Shown: positions 1 through 10,711, counted from the stretch's first letter. The stretch: DNA of 64,000 nt from Methylovulum miyakonense HT12 (GCF_000384075.1 NZ_KB913025.1:3719721-3783720), one strand, 5' to 3'. Numbers and translations are program-made. The notes: generated by a model from the letters alone, not told the origin.

Positions 1-677
1 TACTCGGTCGGGCCAATCTTGATAGTCCCGGTCGGCAAGATCAGGTTCTGCACCGCCATCGCATCGACCAAATCGGCGGGGGCAAGCCCGCGTGCCAGCA
101 AGGCGGGCGTATCGACATCAACGGTGATCTGGCGGCTTTTGGAGCCGAACGGGTTAGTGACGGCAACCCCGCGCTTGGATTGCAACACATTGCGGACGAC
201 ATTATTGGTGAAATCGTTCACTTCCGTTTCCGGCACGGTGCTGCTGGAAATGCCCAGTTGCACCAACGGCAAATCGGAAGCCGAATATTGGATGATCTGC
301 GGCGGGGCGGTGCTGGTAGGCAACGAACGGTAAACCGAGTTGCTGCTGGACATCACCTGGGCAAGCGCCGTGCGGATGTCGGTATCGGGATGGAAAAACA
401 CTTTGATGACCGAGGAGCCGCCAAAAGACAGCGATTCGCTATGCTCGATGCCGTCAATCAAGGACATGGAGCGTTCCACCGACCCGGCGAGACGGTCGGC
501 AATCTCCTGGGCGGTCATGCCTTTGTAATCCCACAACATGGCGACCACCGGGATGTCGATATCCGGGAAAATATCGGTCGGCATATTGCGCAGCACATAA
601 GGCGTGGACAAAAGGATCAATAAGGCCGCCACGATGAAAGTATAAGGGCGGCGCAGGGCAATATTAACAATCCACAT
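1..677 (-). CDS. RND efflux transporter permease, N-terminal part (runs off the window)
   Basis: The open frame starts at the ATG ending at 677 and runs leftward off the window edge; 225 codons are visible. The protein begins MWIVNIALRRPYTF with a first membrane helix at about residues 10-28. It then reads MPTDIFPDIDIPVVAM and later SLSFGGSSVIKVFFHPDTDI, as in the periplasmic porter domain of HAE/AcrB-type RND pumps. Such permeases are proton-driven inner-membrane antiporters that work with a fusion protein and an outer-membrane channel. No partner gene is visible; partners would lie to the left. The substrate cannot be judged. The family call is firm, the subfamily is not. Confidence 0.85.
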   Translation of the reverse strand, partial: MWIVNIALRRPYTFIVAALLILLSTPYVLRNMPTDIFPDIDIPVVAMLWDYKGMTAQEIADRLAGSVERSMSLIDGIEHSESLSFGGSSVIKVFFHPDTDIRTALAQVMSSSNSVYRSLPTSTAPPQIIQYSASDLPLVQLGISSSTVPETEVNDFTNNVVRNVLQSKRGVAVTNPFGSKSRQITVDVDTPALLARGLAPADLVDAMAVQNLILPTGTIKIGPTE

Positions 678-988
678 GGGCTTTTGGGAAAATCTGGTTT
701 ATTGGCAGGCCGGTGCGGGATGGTCTAGCCGATTTTTGATTGCTGTTGCTACAACAAATAACACATTGGAGTATCAAAGCAATTCGCATACCAAATACTA
801 CGCTTTGAGACAAGTTAAACACGTTTTCCCTGCTTGCCCCTGTATTAGAACAACTTACCCCTTATTCGACCCGTTTGTTGGGCAGATTTTACTGGCGGAC
901 ATGCCGCGGCCAACGGCGTTGCCTGTTGATCCCGCAACAGGGGTTCATCACGGTTGCTATTTCAACACCATTGAAACCCCAACCCAGA
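678..988. other. Intergenic stretch, nothing recognised
   Basis: About 310 bases separate two leftward genes. The part next to the RND gene is A+T-richer and probably holds its promoter. I see no convincing reading frame, hairpin or RNA gene; rightward frames here lack ribosome sites and family resemblance. Confidence 0.4.
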
Positions 989-2428
989 TCAAGGCGCGGC
1001 CGGAATCCGGAACTGGCCCAATTCGGGCGGGACCACCTTTTTTTCAGAATGCGGTGTCCCGGCGGGCACCCATCCGTAAGGCACGGGCTGGCCTCGGTAT
1101 AACTGGTTATTGGCGGTGGCGCGGCCAGTCAGCGGGTCTTTGCCAACCCGGAAATAAGGGTTGACGTATTCCCAAACGATGTCGCCGGTGTTGGTCACTT
1201 GGAGCAAGCGGCCGCTTTGGCCTTCGTCGATGAAGGTGTTGCCGTTGGGCAAGCGGCGGGCGGCGCTGATGTGGGTGCTACGGAACGACCAAGCCGAGCC
1301 GCCGGAATCCTCGCCGGTGTATTGCCAAACCACTTCATTCTTGACCGGATCAATTTCCAACACGCGGGAGCCGCCCGTCCTGGGCACCGCCGCCATTGGG
1401 TAACCCGCCAAGCCTTGGTTGTCGAACACCAGCAAATTGCCAGCGCCCGGCAAGCCTTCGGGAATGATATGGGCATCGTGCTGGGCACTGATTTGATCCA
1501 CCGGCCTGGGCACATTGCGGGGCTGCGCTTGTTCTTCGCTGGCGGCCTTGTAGTGCGGGCCTAAATGCCAGACGATTTTGCCGGTCTTCTTGTCGATGAT
1601 CGCGATGAAATTGGCGTTACGCGCATCAAACAACAAATTGTCAGGGTTGAAGCGTTTGTCGCCTGCGGCAAACCAATGGTTAGGGCCGACGACCTTCAAG
1701 TTGTTGACGTGCAAATAATCGGCAATCGCGGCATTGCGCACCAGCTTAAGCTCTTGCTTGTTAAAACCGAATTCATTGATATGCTCGGACGCGACCCATT
1801 TCCAGACCACTTCGCCTGCCGGGTTGACCTCGTAAACCACATCATCCAATACCTGCGGTTGCTTAAAACCTTTCACCGGATGGACCAGGTTAGCTAGCAC
1901 TACGGTATTGCCGTTAGGCAGCCGCGCCCAATCATGATGCTGCTGCGCCGCACCGCATGGGGCTTTGGCGCCGAAGCTCCAGACCACCTTGCCGTCCCAG
2001 TCCAATTCACCGACCGTCTTGGCGACCTTCCGGTTGACCTGCCCCGGCACCAAGTCCGTCCCCTTGCCTTCCACGGTGTCCAGGGTCACGAACACATGGC
2101 CCAACTTACCGCCGTTCACCGCCGGATCAATCAACGTGCTGTGGGCCGCCGCGTCTTTCCATTCGTGCACAGAATTGCCGTTCAGGTCGATCAGATGGGC
2201 GATATTGTCGCCGCCGCTGAACAGCACAAAAGAGTTGTACGCCTTGCTTGGGTCATAGCGCGTCGTGCCGGTCGGATAAACGCTGGGACTGGCATGGGCC
2301 AGGGCGGGCAGCAAACCGCTGAGCACGGCGCAGCCTATCCCTAGCACCCGTTTATGTAAGGCTGGAGCAAACCGATTGCCGGCAGCGTTATTTTCCTGCG
2401 GCTTATTATGAAGCGTTGTCTGTGCCAT
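989..2428 (-). CDS. Arylsulfotransferase (ASST)-like periplasmic beta-propeller protein
   Basis: The protein has 479 residues. The N-terminus carries a basic stretch and a hydrophobic segment (about residues 27-45) ending in AHA-S, a likely Sec signal peptide, so it should act in the periplasm. Repeated propeller-blade motifs include LNGNSVHEW, LPNGNTVVLAN, AQHDAHIIPEG and LPNGNTFIDEGQSGR. Repeated NGNT and tryptophan-containing GxIVW strands are characteristic of the aryl-sulfate sulfotransferase family, in which histidines act in PAPS-independent sulfuryl transfer between phenols. The conserved QHDAH and THIS segments could hold such histidines, but activity is inferred. It is a single gene with its promoter probably in 2429-2600. 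Confidence 0.75.
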   Translation of the reverse strand: MAQTTLHNKPQENNAAGNRFAPALHKRVLGIGCAVLSGLLPALAHASPSVYPTGTTRYDPSKAYNSFVLFSGGDNIAHLIDLNGNSVHEWKDAAAHSTLIDPAVNGGKLGHVFVTLDTVEGKGTDLVPGQVNRKVAKTVGELDWDGKVVWSFGAKAPCGAAQQHHDWARLPNGNTVVLANLVHPVKGFKQPQVLDDVVYEVNPAGEVVWKWVASEHINEFGFNKQELKLVRNAAIADYLHVNNLKVVGPNHWFAAGDKRFNPDNLLFDARNANFIAIIDKKTGKIVWHLGPHYKAASEEQAQPRNVPRPVDQISAQHDAHIIPEGLPGAGNLLVFDNQGLAGYPMAAVPRTGGSRVLEIDPVKNEVVWQYTGEDSGGSAWSFRSTHISAARRLPNGNTFIDEGQSGRLLQVTNTGDIVWEYVNPYFRVGKDPLTGRATANNQLYRGQPVPYGWVPAGTPHSEKKVVPPELGQFRIPAAP

Positions 2429-2910
2429 GATTGGATCCGTGGGTGCTTGATAAAGTGGATGATTGTTGCAAAAGCAATTAACAAGCCAAGGCCTTGGGTA
2501 AGTTTCGGATTAGGCCGTACTGGCAATGCCTTTCACGGGAATTGTGCGGCATCCGCTTGCGGCACTGCCCTCATCACCCGCTTGTGGAAAACCCTTTGGC
2601 AATGGCGGGGTGTTGGGTGGGGCGCAGCCTATCAACACCGGATGAATACCCTCCAACATTTGCGGATGCCGGAAATGGCCTTGATGTCCTGCGATAAAAT
2701 TGCCAGCGGCTGTTCACCCAATACACCTGACCTGCCCCATTCCTCATAGCAGATTTCCGGGCCAATCAAACCAAGCAATTTGATTGACGAAACTGCTGGT
2801 GGCGCTGTCTGGCAATTGCTAACCTAGCGCTCAGCCACTGATTTTTTGTCGGGTCAGTCTAAACCCGGGACGGACGGTTGTCCGCCTTGTTTATGGCCTG
2901 TGCCAACATC

Positions 2911-2945
2911 CGTAGCGGTCAGGCGGGCAACCGCCCGCCCCTACG
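2911..2945. repeat. REP-like hairpin
   Basis: The arms are GGCGGGC and GCCCGCC with loop AACC, enclosed by CGTAG and CTACG. A smaller hairpin (CGGAC-GGTT-GTCCG) lies about 35 bp to the left. The layout is typical of dispersed intergenic palindromes. No T-tract follows, so it does not look like a terminator. Confidence 0.6.
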
Positions 2946-3153
2946 AAAATCACACTGACAATCTGACGTTACGCAGTAACGTAGTTTGTATCCCGTTTGC
3001 CGCGTCGAGCACCGCAGTATTGGTCGGGACTAGCCCGAAGGGGTGCGGCATGGATGCCGCACGGCGGCAAAGGGGCAGGAAGACCCTTTTGCCGCCCCCC
3101 GACCAATGCGAGGAGCGCAAGACATCAGCGGCAACCGGGCCGCCTTTTCTTTG

Positions 3154-3187
3154 GATACTTTCTTTTGGCGGCGCAAAAGAAAGTATC
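3154..3187. repeat. Perfect 14-bp inverted repeat
   Basis: GATACTTTCTTTTG and its exact reverse complement flank a 6-base loop (GCGGCG). It lies about 150 bp upstream of tetR. From memory, similar sequences recur between genes in many proteobacterial genomes, so a dispersed repeat is more likely than a dedicated operator. Confidence 0.6.
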
Positions 3188-3339
3188 TCGCCGTCGGGTG
3201 CGAGAACTCGATTAAAAAAACATCGCGATAGCGACTCTACTTTATTTATTTTCAATTCGCAGAAAAAGTCTGCGTAACATCAGTGACAATTCAACAGTGA
3301 CTGAGTCCTAGCACCCACTATCTGATATTGGAGAAAACG

Positions 3340-3972
3340 ATGGTTAGCCTCCCTGAAGTTGCTGATCCTGTGCGCGAACGCTTGCTGAAAGCGGCCCTCG
3401 ACAGTTTCTTGTCCGACGAATACCACAAGGTCACGACCCGACTGATCGCAGAAAAGGCCGACGCCAACATTTCTATGATCCGTTACTACTTTGGCAGCAA
3501 GGAAGGTTTGTACGAGGAGATGATCCGCGACATGATGAACCCGCTACTTAACGTGCTGGACGGACCGCTGTTGACGTCTGCCAACGGGTTCAAAGATTAC
3601 TTTCTGCTGTATTACGAAACCATGTCCAAACGGCCTGAATTCCCGAAACTGATCCTGAAAATTCTGGCGCTCAACCAAGGGCCGGGGCGGCGCTTCATCC
3701 AGCAGCTATTGGAACGCGGGCGCACACGCGGCGCCAAAAAGCTCGGGGATTTAAAGTCCGCCGGGCAAGCCTCGGCTGCATTAGAGCCGGACATCGTGCG
3801 CCTGGCATTTGTCAGCCTCGCCATGATGCCCATGCTGCTAAAAGATATTTTTGAAGAACAGATGGGGGAAGCGATGGACAGGGCCTTCCTTGAAAAATTG
3901 GCCGGGTTCAATGGCCACCTATTCGCCACTGGCTTGATGCCGGCACAGCCACTATCAGGGGACTTGCCATGA
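3340..3972 (+). CDS. TetR/AcrR-family transcriptional regulator
   Basis: The protein has about 210 residues. The N-terminal helix-turn-helix reads RERLLKAALDSFL, then VTTRLIAEKADANISMIRYYFGSKEGLYEEM, the classic TetR signature including the YYFGSKEGL recognition helix. The C-terminal part is a ligand/dimer domain that I cannot assign. A TTG 12 bases upstream opens the same frame, but it sits in the GGAGA ribosome site; the ATG at 3340 is well spaced from that site and is preferred. The gene overlaps the following methyltransferase gene by ATGA, so the two are translationally coupled. It may be an autoregulator of that pair. Confidence 0.88.
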   Translation: MVSLPEVADPVRERLLKAALDSFLSDEYHKVTTRLIAEKADANISMIRYYFGSKEGLYEEMIRDMMNPLLNVLDGPLLTSANGFKDYFLLYYETMSKRPEFPKLILKILALNQGPGRRFIQQLLERGRTRGAKKLGDLKSAGQASAALEPDIVRLAFVSLAMMPMLLKDIFEEQMGEAMDRAFLEKLAGFNGHLFATGLMPAQPLSGDLP

Positions 3973-5093
3973 CATTACAAAAAAACTCCGGCGCGGTCCG
4001 CCGCTTTACTTGGCTGATGAAATTTGCCATTTGGTTGCAGAACCTTCCCAACAAGCTCACGCCGCCACCCTTCCGGCTCATCCAGATCGGCTCGGCATTT
4101 TGGCAGTCGCGGGCGCTTTATGTCGCCGTACGTCTGGACATTGCCGCTATTCTGGGTGACGGGGCCCTGGCGGTTGATGCCATTGCGGCACGCATCCCGG
4201 CACAAGCTGACGCCATTTACCGCCTGCTGCGTATGCTGGCGGCCATGGGGGTGTTTGAAGAAGTGTCACCGCGGATCTTCAAAAACAACGCGCTATCCGC
4301 CCACTTACGGGAAAGCCATCCCCAAAACGTCCGCGCCATGATCCTGATGCACAATTCACCGGAGATGGGCCAACCTTGGTATCAGCAACTGGAACAAGGG
4401 GTGCGCAGCGGGGAAGTGCCGTTCCAACTGTCCCATGGCAGCGGACTGTATGCCTACATGGACAACCATGCCGGATTCGACGCGCTGTTCGCCCGCGCGA
4501 TGGACAATGTCGCGGCATTGACGGGCGACAGTTTTGCCACCGACTTTGATTGGGGGCGCTTCAATCGCATCATCGACGTGGGAGGGTCCAAGGGCGGAAA
4601 AGCCTTGGCCCTATTGAAACGGCACCCGCATCTGTCGGCCTTAGTCTTCGACCGGGAACAAGTGACCCAAACAGCAGCCGGCCATTGGGCTGGCAAAGAG
4701 CCGCCAGACCTGCTGTCCCGCTTGTCTTTCCAAGCCGGGGACATGCTCGAATCGGTTCCCGCCGCCAAAGACGATAAGGACATTTATTTATTAAGCGCCA
4801 TCCTGCACGGCATGGGTGACGCGGACTGCGTGAAAGTGCTGCGCAACCTGAATGTCGCCAGTGCAGGCACTGGCGCCCGCATTGCGCTGATGGAAATGGT
4901 CGTTGCCGGATCGAAAGCTGATTTTGCCAGTGCAGCCTTTGATATGCAGATGTTCATGGCCACCCAAGGTAGGGAAAGGACACTTGCTGAATGGCAGGCA
5001 CTTTTCGGGCAATCAGGATGGGTGCTAGAGGAAGAAGTCCGCCTGCAATCCTTCGGCAAGATACTGGTGCTTAAGGTTTCAAGGTATTTATAA
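3969..5093 (+). CDS. SAM-dependent O-methyltransferase (methyltransferase family 2)
   Basis: The protein has 374 residues. The N-terminal half (about 40-120) resembles the winged-helix dimerisation domain of plant-type and polyketide O-methyltransferases. The SAM-binding loop is DVGGSKGG at 203-210, followed by the acidic residue of LVFDRE. A histidine in SAILHGMGD (H280) is placed like the catalytic base of this family (usual motif ILHDW). The start overlaps the tetR stop by 4 bases. The likely role is methylation of a phenolic or quinone-like small molecule under control of the upstream regulator; the substrate is unknown. Confidence 0.85.
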   Translation: MTLQKNSGAVRRFTWLMKFAIWLQNLPNKLTPPPFRLIQIGSAFWQSRALYVAVRLDIAAILGDGALAVDAIAARIPAQADAIYRLLRMLAAMGVFEEVSPRIFKNNALSAHLRESHPQNVRAMILMHNSPEMGQPWYQQLEQGVRSGEVPFQLSHGSGLYAYMDNHAGFDALFARAMDNVAALTGDSFATDFDWGRFNRIIDVGGSKGGKALALLKRHPHLSALVFDREQVTQTAAGHWAGKEPPDLLSRLSFQAGDMLESVPAAKDDKDIYLLSAILHGMGDADCVKVLRNLNVASAGTGARIALMEMVVAGSKADFASAAFDMQMFMATQGRERTLAEWQALFGQSGWVLEEEVRLQSFGKILVLKVSRYL

Positions 5094-5097
5094 GTGC

Positions 5098-5130
5098 TAA
5101 AACGTCACGGAACGGGTCACAAACCCGTCC
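5098..5130. repeat. Dispersed hairpin, copy 1 (second copy at 54700-54735)
   Basis: The core reads ACGGAACGGGTCACAAACCC, with arms ACGGGT and ACCCGT. A very similar sequence, including the flanking CTAAAA-ACGT context, occurs at 54700-54735, where the stem is longer. It lies between the methyltransferase stop and the distal end of the CRISPR array. No T-tract follows. Confidence 0.6.
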
Positions 5131-5192
5131 TAACAAACACCCGGCCAACTTTATGCTTAGCACCTATGAAGCTTTGCCAATGCACTTTCAAC

Positions 5193-8100
5193 CGACACAT
5201 CCCCATGGTCGTGGGGAACGCACGGCTGCCATACTTGCGTTTAGCGATGTATTCGGTTCATCCCCACGGTCGTGGGGAACGCAAACTGACCTTTTTGATT
5301 TGATCAGCCCAGGCCGGTTCATCCCCACGGTCGTGGGGAACGCCCGCGAAGATGAGCCCTACGGGTGGGCGGTTTCGGTTCATCCCCATGGTCGTGGGGA
5401 ACGCGGAGCTGCTGGAGCTGCTTTTTTGGCCTCAATCGGTTCATTCCCACGGTCGTGGGGAACGCAGTTGACCGTGTCAAAGCAACAAAAGGCGGTGCGG
5501 TTCATCCCCACGGTCATGGGGAACGCTCAGAAGACAAGGCCCCCGCCTGGTTCAAACACGGTTCATCCCCACGGTCGTGGGGAACGCGCCCTGAACACTC
5601 TGGCCGACCTGGTTCAGCACGGTTCATCCCCACGGTCGTGGGGAACGCATTTCGCTGGTACAGTCCGAGCTGTTTGAGGTCGGTTCATCCCCACGGTCGT
5701 GGGGAACGCGGTCGGGATATTCGCGCGGCCATATCTGGTGACGGTTCATCCCCACGGTCGTGGGGAACGCTATTTTGTATTGCCGCACTATATCGTACTG
5801 GGCGGTTCATCCCCACGGTCGTGGGGAACGCTTTTGAATTTTTATCCTAATTTTCTGTTGTCCCGGTTCATCCCCACGGTCGTGGGGAACGCTACTGTTA
5901 AAGTAGGGCGGGGGGTTTTTATGGCGGTTCATCCCCACGGTCGTGGGGAACGCGCTTTCTTCGTTGATTAATACAGCCGTCAATCCGGTTCATCCCCACG
6001 GTCGTGGGGAACGCTCCCAACTAGCACGAACAAAATTAGCCAATGACGGTTCATCCCCACGGTCGTGGGGAACGCATGAACAGAGAAACAGGTATTGCCT
6101 GATTGTGCGGTTCATCCCCACGGTCGTGGGGAACGCTGCTGTTTGCTGTGGCAATATTCTGCTCTCGCCGGTTCATCCCCACGGTCGTGGGGAACGCTGC
6201 TGTTTGCTGTGGCAATATTCTGCTCTCGCCGGTTCATCCCCACGGTCGTGGGGAACGCTGCCAACATTGCCACTCTATACGCATCAATAACGGTTCATCC
6301 CCACGGTCGTGGGGAACGCATCAAAGATTTTAGCGATGCTATGCAACCAAGCGGTTCATCCCCACGGTCGTGGGGAACGCACGTTTAGGCAAGCTTGCAT
6401 TTAAGCCGCCATCGGTTCATCCCCACGGTCGTGGGGAACGCTGTTCACAAAGTCAGCGCCCTGTTTCAAAAAGCGGTTCATCCCCACGGTCGTGGGGAAC
6501 GCCCTCATAACACTATTGCGTCAGTCCCGGCGAACGGTTCATCCCCACGGTCGTGGGGAACGCCCAACATCTGGAATATCCATCCAATGCGTTGCCGGTT
6601 CATCCCCACGGTCGTGGGGAACGCTTTCAAATAGCCGTACCTATTAAGCCGGGTGGCGGTTCATCCCCACGGTCGTGGGGAACGCTGCAGGTACGCTTCC
6701 AAGCCCAACTGTCCGGCCGGTTCATCCCCACGGTCGTGGGGAACGCTTTTCAAATAACCGAACCTGTTAAGCCAATGGCGGTTCATCCCCACGGTCGTGG
6801 GGAACGCGCGAGTTTGAAGACTCGGCCATCTAGCCATGACGGTTCATCCCCACGGTCGTGGGGAACGCTGGGCGATGCCCCGGCATTTAAGCCGCCAGTG
6901 CGGTTCATCCCCACGGTCGTGGGGAACGCAGGATGAGGCCAGGCTGGTGTTGTCCGATCCGCGGTTCATCCCCACGGTCGTGGGGAACGCTAAACGGGTA
7001 AAAAGTCCATAATAGTTAAGCACGGTTCATCCCCACGGTCGTGGGGAACGCCCAATTGCAGTTGGCAATCCCATCGTTCATAGCGGTTCATCCCCACGGT
7101 CGTGGGGAACGCTTAATGGTCAGCAGGAAATCATCGAGGGTTTTCGGTTCATCCCCACGGTCGTGGGGAACGCTATTACGGCAAATGTTTGCGTTACCGC
7201 ACCTCCGGTTCATCCCCACGGTCGTGGGGAACGCTACACCTTGATTTTCTTCAGGCGGCTGTTCTTCGGTTCATCCCCACGGTCGTGGGGAACGCTTCCC
7301 GCATCCGCCAACAATCACGTTTCCAGGCGGTTCATCCCCACGGTCGTGGGGAACGCCTCAACTCCCGCGCTCACGATCTGCTCACAATCGGTTCATCCCC
7401 ACGGTCGTGGGGAACGCGGCAAGAAATACCGGAAGCCCAAATCAAATGGCGGTTCATCCCCACGGTCGTGGGGAACGCGGGGGGAATCAGTGGCGCGACA
7501 GCGTTCATGGCGGTTCATCCCCACGGTCGTGGGGAACGCCCAGCTGTTGGCACAAAAAATATTACGCTGACCGGTTCATCCCCACGGTCGTGGGGAACGC
7601 ATCTAAGATTGCATATTTTTCGTCGTACAATTCGGTTCATCCCCACGGTCGTGGGGAACGCTAATACAGTCATGCGGTGAGTGGGTGTGCCGACGGTTCA
7701 TCCCCACGGTCGTGGGGAACGCCAACCTGGATAACGTGGTTGGTAATGGGTTTTCGGTTCATCCCCACGGTCGTGGGGAACGCCGAAGAAGCCGTGTCGA
7801 TGTAGATAAAGCCGTCGGTTCATCCCCACGGTCGTGGGGAACGCAAGTGGCCCTGCCGTTTTTTCGTGAGGTAAAACGGTTCATCCCCACGGTCGTGGGG
7901 AACGCGTTTGCCCTAATTCCAAGGCTATTTTTTCCCGCGGTTCATCCCCACGGTCGTGGGGAACGCGTCGCCCCGACACTGAGTAACGACAACGCGGCCG
8001 GTTCATCCCCACGGTCGTGGGGAACGCTATTTTCCGTGCCAAACCCATTTTTCGAGTCACGGTTCATCCCCACGGTCGTGGGGAACGCCCCTATATCATC

Positions 8101-10711
8101 CGCGCCGGGCTGACCAGATCCGGTTCATCCCCACGGTCGTGGGGAACGCCCCATTCTTAGTAAAATGCTGATTGATCAGGCCGGTTCATCCCCACGGTCG
8201 TGGGGAACGCTATCCGTCACGACCCCACCAGCGGGCGGGTGACGGTTCATCCCCACGGTCGTGGGGAACGCTCCGCGTAATAGTCCCTAGCGGACAACGT
8301 CAGCGGTTCATCCCCACGGTCGTGGGGAACGCTGACTGTATTCATGATGCTACGCCCCCTATTACGGTTCATCCCCACGGTCGTGGGGAACGCGGCAAAG
8401 GTGGCGAAGCCCAGGGCTCTGTAACCGGTTCATCCCCACGGTCGTGGGGAACGCTATAAATGGCGCGGTTACGATGATGATGGATACGGTTCATCCCCAC
8501 GGTCGTGGGGAACGCGGCGATGAAGAAGATGCCGATGCCGATAAAAACGGTTCATCCCCACGGTCGTGGGGAACGCTTCACCAGAATCTAGGGTGAATCC
8601 CTCGCTGTCGGTTCATCCCCACGGTCGTGGGGAACGCCCCAGTGTTGCTGGCTTTTTCCAAAAGATTGACGGTTCATCCCCACGGTCGTGGGGAACGCTG
8701 TATCCAAAATTACCACGCGCTGTTCTGAGTCGGTTCATCCCCACGGTCGTGGGGAACGCGATGAGGTACGGGTAGTGATTGATGATGTACGCGGTTCATC
8801 CCCACGGTCGTGGGGAACGCTGGCGCGGCGGTGTTGACGTGGTGTCAGGCGGCGGTTCATCCCCACGGTCGTGGGGAACGCTACCATTTTCCCGGAATCG
8901 GGAAGATGGTCCGCGGTTCATCCCCACGGTCGTGGGGAACGCCGAAATTGCTCAATCGCCGCGATGTTGTGCGGCGGTTCATCCCCACGGTCGTGGGGAA
9001 CGCTTCCAGACTAAAACCCTGGAGATACAAAAAAGCGGTTCATCCCCACGGTCGTGGGGAACGCATTGGTTGATAATTGGATGAATAAAAGGGCGGCGGT
9101 TCATCCCCACGGTCGTGGGGAACGCCTCTCGCTAATAGTTAAAACGCATGACCCAGACGGTTCATCCCCACGGTCGTGGGGAACGCGAAATTTTTTTATC
9201 AAAGGCTATTCCGACGAGCGGTTCATCCCCACGGTCGTGGGGAACGCCAGCACAATTAATGCTGTACTCATCAGATAGACGGTTCATCCCCACGGTCGTG
9301 GGGAACGCCTGTGCATCTCCAGCCATAACGCCCTGAGCAGCGGTTCATCCCCACGGTCGTGGGGAACGCATTTGGCTTTTTAGCGTGATGCCCGTTAGCG
9401 GCGGTTCATCCCCACGGTCGTGGGGAACGCAACGGGCTAGGGTGACGACGGTGTCACTCAAACGGTTCATCCCCACGGTCGTGGGGAACGCATCTTCACC
9501 GGGCGTCGTTTCATCAAGTCCGCCGGTTCATCCCCACGGTCGTGGGGAACGCTATTTTCCGTGCCAACTCGATTTTTCGAGTCACGGTTCATCCCCACGG
9601 TCGTGGGGAACGCGGGTTCGCTGTTTTCCGTATTTTTTCGGATTACGGTTCATCCCCACGGTCGTGGGGAACGCAGCGGTTTGAATTTGCTGGGCAGTTA
9701 AAGCGCCGGTTCATCCCCACGGTCGTGGGGAACGCTGGTGGTCGCCTTCGTGCAGTTCCAAAACCGCCGGTTCATCCCCACGGTCGTGGGGAACGCGCCC
9801 AAGCTTCAAGTTGGTTTGCCCATTCGTTCGGTTCATCCCCACGGTCGTGGGGAACGCAAAACAGACGCCCAGCATGTCAAGCATTTTTTCGGTTCATCCC
9901 CACGGTCGTGGGGAACGCGATTTTTTGGTTTTCGGTCACCAGTTCTATAACGGTTCATCCCCACGGTCGTGGGGAACGCATGGGTTTTGTTTTAAAATAT
10001 GCATTAATTGGCGGTTCATCCCCACGGTCGTGGGGAACGCGAATTTCGGTAAACAAAGAAGACACGCCGGAACGGTTCATCCCCACGGTCGTGGGGAACG
10101 CCATCATTGAGCGATGAAGATTTGATGCGCGAGCGGTTCATCCCCACGGTCGTGGGGAACGCACCACCAATTGATTTTTTATGCAATCCATAAACGGTTC
10201 ATCCCCACGGTCGTGGGGAACGCACAGCAGGGACATAGTTTATTCCGCCGATTTGCGGTTCATCCCCACGGTCGTGGGGAACGCTATCGCCGATGTTCAA
10301 TCAGAGATTAACGAGACGGTTCATCCCCACGGTCGTGGGGAACGCCACGTATTCCCGAGCACGACCACCGTTTGCTGCGGTTCATCCCCACGGTCGTGGG
10401 GAACGCAATCACTAACGTCACTGCTGACGCATTAATTGCGGTTCATCCCCACGGTCGTGGGGAACGCGGGTGGCCGAAAAGGCGACGGCGGCGGCAACGC
10501 GGTTCATCCCCACGGTCGTGGGGAACGCATTGGTAACAATTGCCTCACTATGCACAAACTCGGTTCATCCCCACGGTCGTGGGGAACGCAAGGCGATACA
10601 ACAGCGTACCCAAAAGACCAACGGTTCATCCCCACGGTCGTGGGGAACGCCCTTACGCATTTAGTTAGCCCAAATAGCTTTTCGGTTCATCCCCACGGTC
10701 GTGGGGAACGC
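5193..10711 (-). CRISPR. Type I-E CRISPR array: 91 repeats of 29 bp, 90 spacers of 32 bp
   Basis: Repeats start at 5193 and recur every 61 bases to 10683; the span divides exactly by 61, and positions checked across the array stay in phase. The plus-strand repeat begins CGGTTCATCCCCACGG and ends GGGGAACGC. Its CCCCAC/GTGGGG stem, 29-base length and 32-base spacers match subtype I-E of E. coli. By that homology the transcript runs leftward and each crRNA carries the 8-base 5' handle AUGAACCG. Repeats 1, 4, 5 and 6 from the left carry changes (repeat 1 has a diverged end, repeats 1 and 4 CCCCATGG, repeat 5 CATTCCC, repeat 6 GTCATGG), marking the old, leader-distal end. Adjacent spacers at 6137-6168 and 6198-6229 are identical. 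No cas gene lies within the window. Confidence 0.98.

Larger units (their letters stand above)
2429..3339. other. Long intergenic region between divergent genes, with hairpin repeats
   Basis: About 910 bases lie between the leftward sulfotransferase gene and the rightward tetR gene. Open frames exist on both strands but none has a ribosome site or recognisable protein sequence. Two palindromic elements (2911-2945 and 3154-3187) are listed separately. The left part probably carries the sulfotransferase promoter and the A+T-rich right end that of tetR. Confidence 0.5.

Noticed and set aside
2846-3277. Open frames on both strands upstream of tetR
   Set aside because: They run through palindromic repeats, lack ribosome sites and show no family resemblance.
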